Shown one piece after another: positions 13,350 through 26,835 of a DNA stretch of 64,000 nt. The DNA comes from Doris montereyensis (lineage: Eukaryota > Mollusca > Gastropoda > Nudibranchia > Dorididae). The position numbers were made by a program, and so were the translations under genes. Under the pieces are notes generated by a model. It ran no database searches, was not told the DNA's origin, and saw nothing but the letters and a program-made list of their open reading frames with translations. Where the stretch lies: contig JAXRKP010000162.1 in NCBI GenBank assembly GCA_037039925.1, forward strand, positions 20,001 through 84,000. Reading direction: 5' to 3'. Every line of letters begins with the position of its first letter. Positions within the stretch are counted from its first letter, which is position 1.

Positions 13350-13485
13350 TTTTTCAATTGGGGGAGGGGGTGGCAGAGGCTTTAAACTAAATCTTTAAGA
13401 CGCGTCCATTATTTTCCAGTCCAAGAGACCTTATTAGCCCTTGAAGACCACACATGATGACGTACTTAAGACCATAACATAATAA
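13350..13485 (+). repeat. Dispersed repeat, copy 2
   Basis: Starts at GGGGGAGGGGG and continues with GCTTTAAACTAAATCTTTAAG, CCATTATTTTCCAGTCCAAGAG and ACACATGATGACG. These match copy 1 at 12655-12810 in order and spacing, with many substitutions. Confidence 0.65.
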
Positions 13486-13817
13486 TATGTACGTGTAATA
13501 GGAAATCAGTTGGTAGCACATCACATGTTTCCTTCCCACTGTCGTCAATGACATACAATTAGACAAATAGGAGAAAAGCGAAGACCTGAAAAATCGTTGG
13601 TGAAACAATTAAATATCAGGAATGTGAAGACAGAGAGAAGAAAAAAACGGGATGATAGGCAGTGGATAATAGAGTTGTGAGAGCATGTAAAACGAAAGTG
13701 CCTGTACCACCATGATTGGCCAAACGACTAAAAATTGAGAGAGAAAAAAGAAAAAGGAGAGAAATTAAAACAAAAGAGGAAAGAGGGAGAAACAAAACAC
13801 GACAAAGAGTTGAAATT

Positions 13818-13980
<163 letters not shown>

Positions 13981-14950
13981 GACGGTAGTAATCGGTACAG
14001 GGAAGACGACGTAAAGGACAAAAAGGCCAAGGTCGTTCACGGAAAGGTAACACATCATGTTGATGAAAAGAGGTGGAAATAAAGGGGCCCCGTCAGGTAA
14101 CACACAGACACAGTGCAATGCTTCTCGCTTTTAAAACGTCTTGTAAACAAACAGCTCTGCAACGTCAGATGGGACCTGGCGGTGCCTGATACAACACCAA
14201 GTCGAGGTCGCGACCTCTAACACTGCGGGGTCGGTCGACACCTTTCGAGATCAAAGTCGCGGAAGGATTAATCAACCTGACAAATGAATTCCTTTAGTCT
14301 TTGTAGTAGGCTTTATGATAATATACGTTCAGCCTTTTACATCCTATTATTCTAACGTACAGTATATAACTCTATGAATTTACTTGACAGTAATGCGTGT
14401 TATATTCACCCCCACCATTGCTATACACGTGCATAGTATTGTATACACACAATACACACATGCATACATACATACACACATAATATATACAAACATACAT
14501 GATACATAACATACATAATATAAACATACATACATACACGTACATGGAATTCATGGTGGGATAATAAATGCCTCCCTCTCGTCGGAATGGTTTTATTTCG
14601 TCAAATGTATATAATGTAGAAACAAATAATAATTATTATTTCTTCTTGTATGGGGCATGCGCGTGTCAATTGGCAGTCTGGAGACTCATTCAACGCTCCA
14701 TCTTTACAAAATCTGTTTGACAGTGTCAAAGTGTCAATGGCTTGAAACAGTTTGTACCGGTAATAATAACCACCAGATTACGGCGACAAAAAATCCCCAC
14801 AATAGTCTAAGCTATGCAAACATCACAGTAGTAGAGTATCACTATCACTTGGAGCCATAAACGGCCGTTATGTCAACAACAGAGACATGCGCCAACACAA
14901 AATCGCAGTCTTACTTGTGAAACTTTTGGCAGATGTTGCTATTTGCTTCT
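13981..14950. other. Unassigned stretch
   Basis: A CATA/ACATAC-rich low-complexity segment lies at 14440-14540. No gene is supported on either strand. Confidence 0.5.
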
Positions 14951-14958
14951 GAAGAGTC

Positions 14959-15293
<335 letters not shown>

Positions 15294-16230
15294 CTGGAAA
15301 GAGCTTGAAGAATCATGAGGAAAATCAGGACCGCAAACAGAAAATTTGAATGGGATTCCTGCCCCCTTCAACTATTCTTTCTTTTAGCTTAAATCACCAA
15401 GAACTTCATTTTCACCATCCCCAAGAAGTTAAAAATAAAATAAATAAATACAAAAAGTAACTCATTTTACTAAAATAGCAAAGCGTTCGATCTTTTTTCA
15501 TGTGAAGTGAAACTAAGCAGGCGAGAGCATGGTCAGGACACGAACACACAAACAGCCAGCTTAAACTGTGACTGTAGAAGAAGAAAAAAAGGGGAAACTG
15601 TGTTTAACTACGTGTAATACATTGTACCAGTGAGCCCCTTGAAATCGGGTTTGGCGGACAACTGTTGAGAGGATTCACTGGGGCAGCTATGCGTTAACCC
15701 TTCATAAGCCTAACTGGTAGGCCTGTGCCAAGGCTATCTCAAGGGAGTTTCTTCTACTTTTCTACCGGTCCGCTCGGAGAGCTCAACAACCGCTAAACAG
15801 CTAACGCCACTTCATGTCAACAAACTGACGACGGCTTTCAGTGGTGGTGGTGGTGGGCACTCGCAGCAACTAGCTTACGACTTGCACCCAAGTGGAAAAT
15901 AAAGGAAGGGGAAAATGAGATATAATATATATATGGCCTTGTATTGGTAGAAATGGCTCTCTTGCGGTTTCCCAACTTGTATGAGAGCTATACACTTAAG
16001 GTGGCTCTCAGAAAGGTCACGGTTTATTATTAACTCTTTTTGATTACTTCTGTGTCATGAGATGCACTCCATCCAGGCAAGTCAATGTGTGGCATGTGTA
16101 CCAAAACATAAATGAAAGCGACTTCTCGTAATGTATAATAGCATGCGAGACAGCGGCAAGCCGCATGATCATGTAAGACAATAAAAACCACAACACACAT
16201 TTTTATGACTCGTCACCTAGATAATATAGA
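15294..16230. other. Unassigned stretch
   Basis: Unique sequence with GGT triplets near 15843. No coding similarity or transposon end was recognised. Confidence 0.5.
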
Positions 16231-17393
<1,163 letters not shown>

Positions 17394-17419
17394 AGAGAGA
17401 GAGAGAGAGGGGAGGGAGG

Positions 17420-17503
<84 letters not shown>

Positions 17504-17504
17504 A
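17394..17504. repeat. (GA)n-(GACA)n microsatellite
   Basis: GA with GGGA interruptions, ending in seven GACA units. Confidence 0.95.
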
Positions 17505-18335
17505 TAAATTATGATTGACAAACAGGACAAGTATCCAACAGCGATCCAAATAGTCATAGAAAAAAAAGGAGGCAGACAAAAGACACATTATTTATAAAAA
17601 CATTATATTGTCCCATTTGTAAATGTAAGGCAATAGTTTGCCATAGCGAATAATAAAAAACACACAGGGTCTTCTATTCCCAACCTCAGATGGATTAAAT
17701 ATAACTAGAAAGATAGACTGATAGGCAGAACGAATGGATAGCTAAGGACAATAGACAAACAGACAGGCTGGCTGAGACTGATAGACAGGCAGACGTAAAA
17801 TGGAAAGAAGAATGGGAAAAGGAGAGCGAAACCAGACAGCTGCACCTTCTAACACAGCAAATATAGAAAGTAATCCATCACACAGTGGGGGGGGGGAGGA
17901 ATACATAGCACAAGAGGGAAAGACTGAATTGTGGGTTTTTTTTTAATGAAGTGATAGTGATAGAAGATTCAGTAATGGGCTGTGGAATGAATGCTCTGAA
18001 TAAACTTCTTTTTTTGTTTTCTTTTACATGATAAAATTTAATAGATAGTAGTGAAGATTCCATCCAGCGTCATCCCGTTTTAATCAAAATAATATGTACA
18101 TGTATACACAAGTAAATAATGACACGGATTTGACATAATAAAGAGTTCCCTTCAAAGTTATTTGCCACAGTGATTTCATTTAAAAAATAAACAATAGTGT
18201 GCTTATGGGTCACAGTCATCAAAATTAATTGGTTCTCATTTAGCAGTGTCTAAACGGTAATGACTTTGCGTCTGCGTTGCACTAATAGGTGGTGTGATAA
18301 ATGATTGATACACATAGTATAATACGTGCACGTAA
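17505..18335. other. Unassigned stretch
   Basis: AT-rich, with scattered GACA-like words at 17720-17800. No gene is supported. Confidence 0.5.
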
Positions 18336-18340
18336 TACCA

Positions 18341-18374
18341 AAGATCGTATAACCGGTTTTATACGGTCTTTGGT
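18341..18374. repeat. Hairpin-forming inverted repeat
   Basis: CCAAAGATCGTATAACC pairs with the following TTTTATACGGTCTTTGG (arms of about 15 bp with one or two mismatches and almost no loop). It lies about 10 bp upstream of a dispersed repeat that recurs at 27.9 kb and may mark that repeat's end. Confidence 0.75.
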
Positions 18375-18384
18375 AATATACCCC

Positions 18385-18505
18385 TGATGATATCCAAATA
18401 TGATTATTAGACCAAGTCAGCACTCGATATATTGAGGATACGCAGGCTTAGCGTGACGAATACTATTCCAACTTTTTAATTATAAAACCTGTTGAAAATG
18501 GCGGC
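18385..18505 (+). repeat. Dispersed repeat family, copy 1
   Basis: ATACCCCTGATGATATCC, ACTATTCCAACTTTTTAATTA and TTGAAAATGGCGGC occur in the same order as in the reverse complement of 27862-27990. The element type is unknown. Confidence 0.65.
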
Positions 18506-19465
18506 TTACACGAATGAAAATTATATCCAAAGATTGGGAAACAATGAAATTGTCCTTAATTAAACGTCACTTCTGATAGAAAACTTCCTTGCAAATGAAA
18601 CGATTTTGGGATAATTTAGAAACCAGTTGCAAACTTTGGTTACTTTTAGTGGCATGGCAACAGATCCTTTGATGCACACAGAAAACGACCAACTCAAAAC
18701 TATTAATTTCCTCCTAGTAGTCCTAGTCATAATTAGTACATCCAATGTCCATATATATGTCTCCTGTTTTCGATTTCCCAAGCACTATGTCAAACGAAAA
18801 TTGCCTTGAATGGAAAATAAAGATTTAGTATTAATTAATATTATTATTATTATTGATATCGATGTATAATAATGTTGTTTAATGGCAAGGATAGCATAGT
18901 ATGAGAGAGGTGAAATAAGAAGCCCAGTTATGTCAAATGGCACGCCATCATGATTCTCTTTTGTTTGTTACATTACACGCCAAAAGGGAAGAAAAAGAAA
19001 GAACAAAAAGAAAGAGGGTGAGTGAATGAGCAGAGAAAGAGAGTATGAAGAGGAAATTTAAAAACAAACGACTTTTTAACAATTCGGAGCATAGATCTAC
19101 GATATCATAACACATACCTTTTTTTCTATATTTGAGGCTTTTAATGTACATATAGATCTAGTAAAGAAATTTGCCTTACAAGATGAAATACGTAAAATGT
19201 GAGCCAAATATGCGAATATTTTATCATTTCAACCACCAGGTTCAATACAAGGTAGAATGAGAGTACATCATGTACTTCATAAAAGGGATTTTAAGTTCAA
19301 CAAACTTCGTGACAAGCAAAGCTTTTTCAGGTTCGACATCATAGTTCAAAGTTCAATTCATTCAAAGACCCTGTGTATGTATAATAGTATTTGGTTCATT
19401 GGTACACTTTGGACCTACGAACGACACCTCAAACAAGGGGATATGACCTGACCTATCAAGCATAA

Positions 19466-20162
19466 GGCCCCTTTCACACATCGACCAAACGCCGTGGACG
19501 GCACGGCGCTGTGCATTGAAATAACCACAACAGTCTATGGGCGTTTGCATACACATCGACCACGGCATCTCGCCGTGTACGACCGCCGTGGTGAGGACGG
19601 CGTATATTTCATTCCGACGCGGCACCGTGCCGTCTACGGCGTTGAAATATACACTGGACTCTATGAGTGTGTTCATACTAGTCGACAATCAGCCGTTGCC
19701 GTCGCATGTCCTGCACACACATTTCCTATAATAAAAAAAAACGTGGTTTCAACACTTTTCTGATCATGGAGGACGTAGACACAGAAGTTCTGATCACATT
19801 ATTTATTAGTGCATGACAGGCCTGTACTTTGGGACAAAAGTCTTGAAATTTATAAATCCCGATCAGAAACGACGGCTGCATGGAGACATATCTGTGTAGA
19901 TCCTGAGTTCGAATCTTTAAGCGAAGACTCGAAAAATAAATATGGTAAGTAGTAATTAGTAGTATATACTTTTTATTATATGTGTAGCTGCTACTCCTCC
20001 TCTTTTCCTCCTACATCCACAACAGCAACAGCAACAACAACTACTACTACTCCCACCTCCACGGCTAAAAATTAAGTCGATGTGTGTGAACAGAGGCGCC
20101 GTGTCTACCACGGCGCGACGTCCACGGCGGACGGCGTTTGGTCGATGTGTGTGAAAGAGGCC
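19466..20162 (+). mobile_element. PIF/Harbinger-type deletion derivative with TAA target duplication
   Basis: The ends are inverted repeats of more than 25 bp: GGCCCCTTTCACACATCGAC on the left and, read inward from the right, GGCCTCTTTCACACACATCG. Both are followed by ACCAAACGCCGT. The element is flanked by TAA on both sides (19463-19465 and 20163-20165), the expected TWA target site of PIF/Harbinger elements. GGCC-TTTCACAC ends are also typical of that superfamily. The subterminal zones are GC-rich with repeated GACGGC/GCCGTG words. The interior keeps a MADF-domain exon but no transposase, so this is a non-autonomous remnant of a two-gene element. Confidence 0.85.
19766..19944 (+). pseudogene. 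MADF-domain first exon inside the Harbinger derivative
   Basis: From the ATG at 19766 the reading starts MEDVDTEVLITLFISA, then shifts frame once near 19815. From there it continues cleanly as RPVLWDKSLEIYKSRSE and TTAAWRHIC to an intact GTAAGT donor after 19944. These are hallmark positions of the N-terminal half of a MADF DNA-binding domain: a Leu-Ile start, an RPVLWD-type motif and a Trp about 20 residues on. In PIF/Harbinger elements a Myb/MADF-type protein is the usual partner of the transposase. No second exon remains inside the element. The frameshift and missing exon make it a pseudogene. Confidence 0.8.
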
Positions 20163-20165
20163 TAA

Positions 20166-20493
20166 CACTACAACACGTACATTCCAGATAAATGGAAATA
20201 ATACAATCAACGACAGACAGTTGGAGGAGGAAGCTGAAAACAAACAAAAAACAACTAAGCTAATTTCTATTCTGTTTTTTTTTAACATGAAAATTATTTG
20301 GTTCAAGTTATTTGTATGTCTGAATACGTGTACATTTTGTGTTTTTAAGTGTAAGTAGAAAGGTTATTACTAAACAGTTGTCGTGTGCGAGTATACACAT
20401 TGAGTATACACGATAATAATAGCAGAAATAACAGATGTCAGATATCGACCTAGATCTATATTCCTTGTTTTTTCTTCAAACTGACAGTAAATA

Positions 20494-20524
<31 letters not shown>

Positions 20525-22200
20525 AAATCAGCGAGTAAACGTTGCGGGTATTATAATATCTTTAAACTTAGGATGTATAAAACGCGCTATGAATCATGTG
20601 TGTGTTCCTAAATACATTATAAAATATAAATGTTATAATTACACACTTTATGTGTATAGTATATAATATAATATTTCTATAACCCGAGCGTATTTTTTGC
20701 TGATGTATGATACTTTAGTTTGTTGTGTATCTAGCCTACACATTATACATGAAAAGATATAAAAGTATTCTCATATCATGGGTCTTTTTTTTATAAACTC
20801 CTATAGAGGCCTATGTTTTTCTTCTCCATTCTTGAAGTTTTAAACAAATGTAGGGAGAGACGCTCACAGATCCCAATGAGCATCAATCTGTAAAGAAAAG
20901 ATCTGCCCATCTTAATTTTTCTTTTATACCTGCATTAACAATTTCAGAACAAAACATAGTCGTCTAGATCTAGAATCTACATGTTCTTTCAACTCATGAA
21001 TGGAAAATAAAGATTACGTAACGATTATAATTATTATTATCCCGATTAAGATAAAGATAACAGAAATTTGAAAGAAATGTCAAAAGACCTTTTATCTTTA
21101 AAAACTAAACTCGTTGTTTCAATGAGGGATGCATGTTGTGAGCCATTTTTACAACTAGATCTAGATCAAGAATCTAGATCTAGGCATACTTGCATGTATG
21201 GGAACCATTCTAGGAGTCCACAATAAGTGGAGTTTTTTTTTCTTTTTTGTTCTGAATGTAACTTAACAAGACGAAGGAAGACAATACAATAAAAGAAAAC
21301 ACTTTCTTACATCATGTTTAGTATCGGAGTAGATTGTCAATAAATTTAACAACCCCCCCCTCCTTTTTTTTAAAGTTTCCATCAAGTTCAACAAAAGATT
21401 AATTAATAATGGATCTACAGATTCTTCCATTTTCACATTCTTAATAAACGAAGAACCTCTGTGTTAAGTAACATATTTACACCCAAACACCCTACATTAT
21501 GTGTAATAATGCGTCAAATGAATCACGACGCAGTGTGTAGGTGTACCAACATAACCGGAACAAAACAGAAGAGCGGACTGGGTAACGCTATTATTACAGT
21601 ACTGTACGGGTAAGACAAATCAAAGAAAAGGTGGAAAAGGAAAAAGAAAGGGGTGGGTGTGGGATATTGGAATGTCTACTGAAGGTGGTTTTGGTGGCGT
21701 GCCAGAAATGCCAGTAGATCAGTTTTAGAGATCACTTACCTGACTCATGGTGTTGTTTAATGTGTTCTTTTGACGTTATATTCCTCGTGAGCTAATCTAG
21801 GGTCGTCGTACATCCAACTGGTAATCCGTTATCAAAGAAAATACATTATTATAATCCATTTCGGAAGAAAAAAACATATATCTATTTTATTCAAAATAGA
21901 AAACCATTAAAGGAAAATCAAATGAAACTTCAACGTGTGACAGGACGTAACAGTGTTTCGGATTAAAATTTAGTCTAGATCTATAATATTTATATTATAG
22001 GCCTTTATCGAATAGAAATGAAAGCTTCGAATTAAGATCTTATCTAGATTAGATTAGATCTAGAATGTAGAACTTTCAAAGTCGTGTTAAAATCCTTTGA
22101 ATACACTTTACTTTGTAACCAAAACAATAGCGCCTATAAATAATTGGTAAAGGAACTTGAAACAGTCACAAATATGTAAATTTTCTTCCAGTCCGGTTAT
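20166..22200. other. Unassigned AT-rich stretch
   Basis: Contains a short CT run (20494-20524), several AGATCTAG-type words near 20990 and 21155-21185, and no supported gene. The words GAATGGAAAATAAAGATT at about 18808 and 20999 are shared and may be 3' ends of a short retroposon. Confidence 0.5.
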
Positions 22201-23400
22201 TATAAATTATGAACAATTTCTTAATCTTCTATCTTCATATTTTCACTATCAGGACAGCACAGCACGTAAAAGTTGAAATCAAGTTTTCAGGAGGAATCGG
22301 TGAAATATCCAACACAGAAAGAAGTTTCACAGCCGTCAGTTTCTTGGCTGTGTGTATTTTCCCTCAGTGGAGTGCGTGCCTCCTCACAGTCACAGCCCGC
22401 TTCCTCAAACTCAGTTGTTACCTGTACCTGTACACTGTAAACGCGTAGGCCGTGCTGCGGGATTCTCCCTCTCGCTCTCTTCGTCTGGCTCTCTTTTGCC
22501 CGCGTCACAACAACACGCTTGAAAAGGGCGGCTGGGCAAAACGTAACAGCGCTTGATAGGAATAGGAGGCCGTGTGTGTACATGTGGTTATGTGTTTAGT
22601 TTGTGTCTTCTGCATGTCCGTGTGATTCGGTGTGTGTGTGTGCAAATTAGTGCAAAGTAAAATCAGAGACGGAACGCGATAACTTATGACGTCCTCTAGT
22701 GACTCGCCGCATTCGTAGGTAGATGAAGTGGTGTCGATTCATTATACACAATGGGAACAAGTACAACTGTCAGACATTATCTCAACTTTATAATATATCT
22801 AGGGTGACTTTCTGTCGACAAAAAGCCTATAATAGTACGATTTGATTGAAGCAAATGTTGATCATCTGTAACGTAATTTTGAGAAGAGTTTGTTTTGTTG
22901 TTTTGGTTTTGGTGTTGTTTTTTGGGGGTTTTTTTGGGGGGAGTTATTATTGATTTTGAGGGGTTTTTGTTGGGGGGGTGCCCCGTCAACCCTCTCTCCT
23001 ATCACAATCTTGCTCACCTTTGTCTTTGTTGTTTTGGGGGCTTAGTTCAAGATTGTTTTATGTCGGGTTCCCCTGGTTTACGTTGGTGTTATGTTGATCG
23101 TTGTTGTTGTTGTTTTGTGTTTTAGGAAGGGGAGGGGTTGAGGTTAAACAGATTTGCTTTCATCATGTGTTTTCTGTTGGTGGTGGGTTTTGTGGTTGTA
23201 TGTTCTCTCTGTATATTTTAAAGAGATAACGGTTGATACAATCATCAAATTCTGTAATTTCCTGTATAAAATCCATGAAAGATCTTTTTTCTCTCCATAG
23301 GCATATGAATATTATAAGATACACGATCCATTGGTGTTAAAATAACGATTGAAACGTAGCACAATATTCCAGTGGTAGACTCTAGTAAAAACCAGTTTTA
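22201..23400. other. Unassigned, CpG-richer segment followed by GT-rich sequence
   Basis: 22440-22720 has noticeably more CpG than its surroundings. It could hold a promoter or non-coding first exon, but nothing proves this. 22890-23200 is rich in G and T, with GTT repeats. Confidence 0.35.
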
Positions 23401-23429
23401 TATTATGGTTGCTGTGTCTGGGACTCCCA

Positions 23430-23860
23430 CCAACAGACCTACATACAAGAAATTGAGACAGCGCAAAAGAACACATCCTGCTTTGTAACTAATACGTATA
23501 AATACACTAAAGGAAATACCCAAACCAACTTGAATCAACTGCAGTTGCAATGGATACCCTAGAAGAGCAAAGAGCCAGAAATGAAATGAATAACTTCTTT
23601 AAGGATATAAATAACCAACTGTTTATTCCATTAGATCAGCTTAAACTTAGATCAGGCTGTCAATCATAGGCCTACATGGTTCCATCTTCAAACATTGATA
23701 GTCACCTACACTCATTTTACCCAAATACAGTAAGGCTGTGGAATGGAGTGTCAATAGCACTGAGGACTTTAAAAATAGACTTAAACACATCACTTCAAAA
23801 CCAAACTAAATTGGATGAATGTTTTGGGGTTAAATTATATTATGCGCTAACATGTTAACA
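23430..23860 (+). mobile_element. Decayed CR1/L2-like LINE, C-terminal coding remnant
   Basis: Broken frames read in the order seen in the reverse-transcriptase C-terminal region of non-LTR elements: LQLQWxTLEEQRARNE with FFKDINNQLFIPLD, then VPSSNIDSHLHSFYPNTVR and LWNGVS. Several stop codons and frame changes interrupt it (for example before 23676). There is no endonuclease or catalytic FADD/YADD core, so this is a 5'-truncated relic. Confidence 0.75.
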
Positions 23861-24710
23861 GTAATACTCAGGAATTTCAGTTACTATGGAGAAAAGTAGA
23901 GAATAAAGAATCTTAGAGGAGTACATACGAAACAAAACATATAGAAACAGCAATGCAGATGCAGGTATCCGTATTATTTCATACAAAGCACTTGGGGTAA
24001 AAACATTCTCAAAGCTCTGTGGTAATCATTTTTCTAATTTCCATTTTGGCTACTGATGATGAAGCATGATTTTTATGGGTTTTACAAACTAAGAATGCCT
24101 ATCTTTTTGTCTCTCCGTACTTCTAGCTCGCCAGATATGTTTCAATTTCTTTGTTTGGGCTTTTGTTTGTTTGTTTGTTTTTTATTTTTGATGTTTCAAT
24201 TGCCTTTTAAGTGTCAATGAGCACGGAATGAAATCAATGATGCGACGTGCAAACGAAATGATGTCAAGGGAAACAATCACTTAAACCTCACAACAATGAT
24301 AACAAAGAAAGAGTTATCTATTAGGGATCATAGACCGCAAACAGATGATCTTTATACTAGTGTACCGAAAGTTTTCCTAGAGTTATATCTCTTTGTCGAA
24401 GGAAGACTGGCGCGGCGAAGGCTAAAAACGAAAATAAGGTCTACTGATGACTGACATTATTCACATTACTGACAAAATTATGTGCGATGGCGACATGCCT
24501 ACTGTAAGTATTATTAATCTGCTTTCTAGACTGAGCAGCAATAAAGAGTCCGATTGGCTTTGGTCTTTGGTTCAGTCATGAATTTTATTGTGAATTGTTG
24601 TAAAATGATATGTTTCATTTATTATAGATCTAGATCTAGGTAGAACTTCGAAGAAATATAACTTAGGATTTCATTATAGACCAATTCTATTAAGAGAGTT
24701 TCTAGATCTA
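23861..24710. other. Unassigned stretch
   Basis: AT-rich with a GTTT repeat near 24165-24180 and TAGATCTAGATCTAGG at 24625. No gene is supported. Confidence 0.5.
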
Positions 24711-24888
24711 TACAGTCAGGATAATCCGAACAGATTATCGAATTACTGATCAAAGGGACACATTTTGAATCAGTGAAAGCCCTCAGAACATACAATAATG
24801 AAGGCCTGGTGCATTTACGGGGGACAGAGTAGTACAAAAAGTAATGCTGTTCATCACTGGCCAAAATCTTCAATCTATGTCTCTGTCT

Positions 24889-25160
<272 letters not shown>

Positions 25161-25389
25161 GCCCCTAGTACGCATTTCTGAGAACTACACTACATGTCCA
25201 TCTATTACTGTACTACATTATAAATAATATTATAATATTGATTTTTTTTTCAAGGTCACGTGTCATTGCTAGGTTTACCACTGTATTAGTACTATTACTT
25301 TAGCGCTGTTCTCTGCTCTTCGCATAACATTTGGAGCTTCAACTTTAAGAAAGTGAAGCTTCTTTGGTTTGAGCATCACCTAATAATAT

Positions 25390-25510
25390 GTGGTGTCGGT
25401 GTCTGAGTTGTTAGGCTGTGTGACGGGATCATGAGGTACGGTTCAAATCCTAGCAAAGCTAGATCCGACGTGTTACTTGGGAAAGACACTTAACACACTT
25501 TCTCTCTTTC
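25390..25510 (+). mobile_element. tRNA-derived SINE, main family, truncated
   Basis: GTGGTGTCGGTGTCTGAG gives the box-A region, followed by box B GGTTCAAATCC and the family-specific CTAGCAAAGCTAG and GGGAAAGACACTTAACACAC. The copy lacks the 3' body seen at 57.2 kb. Confidence 0.75.
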
Positions 25511-25856
25511 TGACTTGTGACTCAGGTTTCTCGCTTACAGTACACACAATTTACACCTCACCAGAAGAAGATGAAGAAGAAAAAAAAAGAAGAGAGAGAG
25601 AAGGAGAGAGACAGACAAACAGACAGAGAAAATTGTAAAATGATATGGCTGAATTTACAATCGGACAGTGGAGTCGTGTGGATTTGATGGACTTTGATTG
25701 GTTTGACTCTCTCAAACAATTTAGTGTTCTGTTTTTCGAAACATGAGCTATCTATATTATGGTAGCTTGTTCCAAATTTAGGTTTTCGGATCCGGAACCC
25801 TGAATTTCAGGATTATTGCGTACAAATCAAGAAGAAAAATCCGTCCCAGCACATCT

Positions 25857-25946
25857 GTTCGGATTATCGAGACATTCGGATTATCGAGACATTCGGTTTA
25901 TTGAGACATCAAGATTATCGAAGTCTGGACTATCGAGACGTGACTG
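25857..25946 (+). repeat. Tandem CGGATTATCGAGACATT units
   Basis: Two identical 17-bp units and two or three diverged ones form the inner part of the right terminal repeat of the Tigger-like element. Confidence 0.85.
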
Positions 25947-25948
25947 TA

Positions 25949-26675
25949 GATATTCTAGAGCTAGATCTAGATCTACGTAAATTCTTCCAGTAGGCCTTTT
26001 AGATGAGGGACGTCAACTTGATTATTTACGGAGGACTCCATAGCCAGGGACATGGCTGGATGATTTTCATCAGTGAATGAAATTCAATAGACCTATCCTA
26101 CAATAATAAGTAAATAGAACTAGAACATGATCTAGATCTAGATTTTCTGTCTCAAACAATCCTTAGATATCAGAAAATCACAATTTCACCCAGAAATCTA
26201 AATCAAAACTTTTTGGTTATTTTACAGCTGAGCGGTGTAAAATAATGTTGGTCAAATTTGTACTCGTTTTGTCAGTATCGACTTACATTTAGAGGTGAAG
26301 CGGAATAAATCTATCCACAATCTCTTACCTTGAGCCCCCACCCCTATATACTATCCTTTACCCTTGAACACCCCCACTCCCTCAACCCCTTCTATCTTGT
26401 TCATAAATGGGATGATTGGCCAGATAAGAATACCATGCCAAATTATTTAATTGTAACCAAAAACCACCGAAGATAATCCAAGTGTAACTAAATTTATGAA
26501 CTAATCTAGCATGAAGTCAATTTGCTTCTTGTTTTGCCCCTCACTGTATTTATTTTTGCATATATATATTGTATCACAAAAAGTTTTCACATAACATGCA
26601 TACTATATCTATATATATATATCCTTATATATGCTTAGTCCATCAAATTATGTTTTAATCTAATTTTTTTTACAG
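25949..26675. other. Stretch upstream of the first recognised PIGM exon
   Basis: AT-rich, with AGATCTAG words near 25965 and 26130. A short first PIGM exon with the start codon should lie here or further upstream. I could not identify it with confidence. Confidence 0.45.
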
Positions 26676-26835
26676 AATTTCTGAACATGAGCTCCATGAC
26701 TCACTGGTACACCTAGCCAGTCTTGGAAGACTGGCCTTGATGGGTTATGGCGCTTGGCAAGATGCATACATGGAGGTCAAATTTACAGATGTGGATTATT
26801 ATGTATTTTCTGATGCAGCAGACTTTGTGTCACAG
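26676..26835 (+). CDS. PIGM exon (DxD motif)
   Basis: Bounded by TTTTTTTACAG and GTAAAT. The reading frame starts at 26677 and ends in phase 0. It encodes the end of the first transmembrane helix ([15 protein letters not shown]) and the DVD catalytic motif (about 26788-26796). An out-of-frame ATG at 26687 ends after nine codons. Confidence 0.9.

Noticed and set aside
22209..22583. Possible gene in the CpG-richer segment
   Set aside because: Open frames on both strands are short and show no conserved domain or splice-supported extension. Only a weak promoter suspicion remains.
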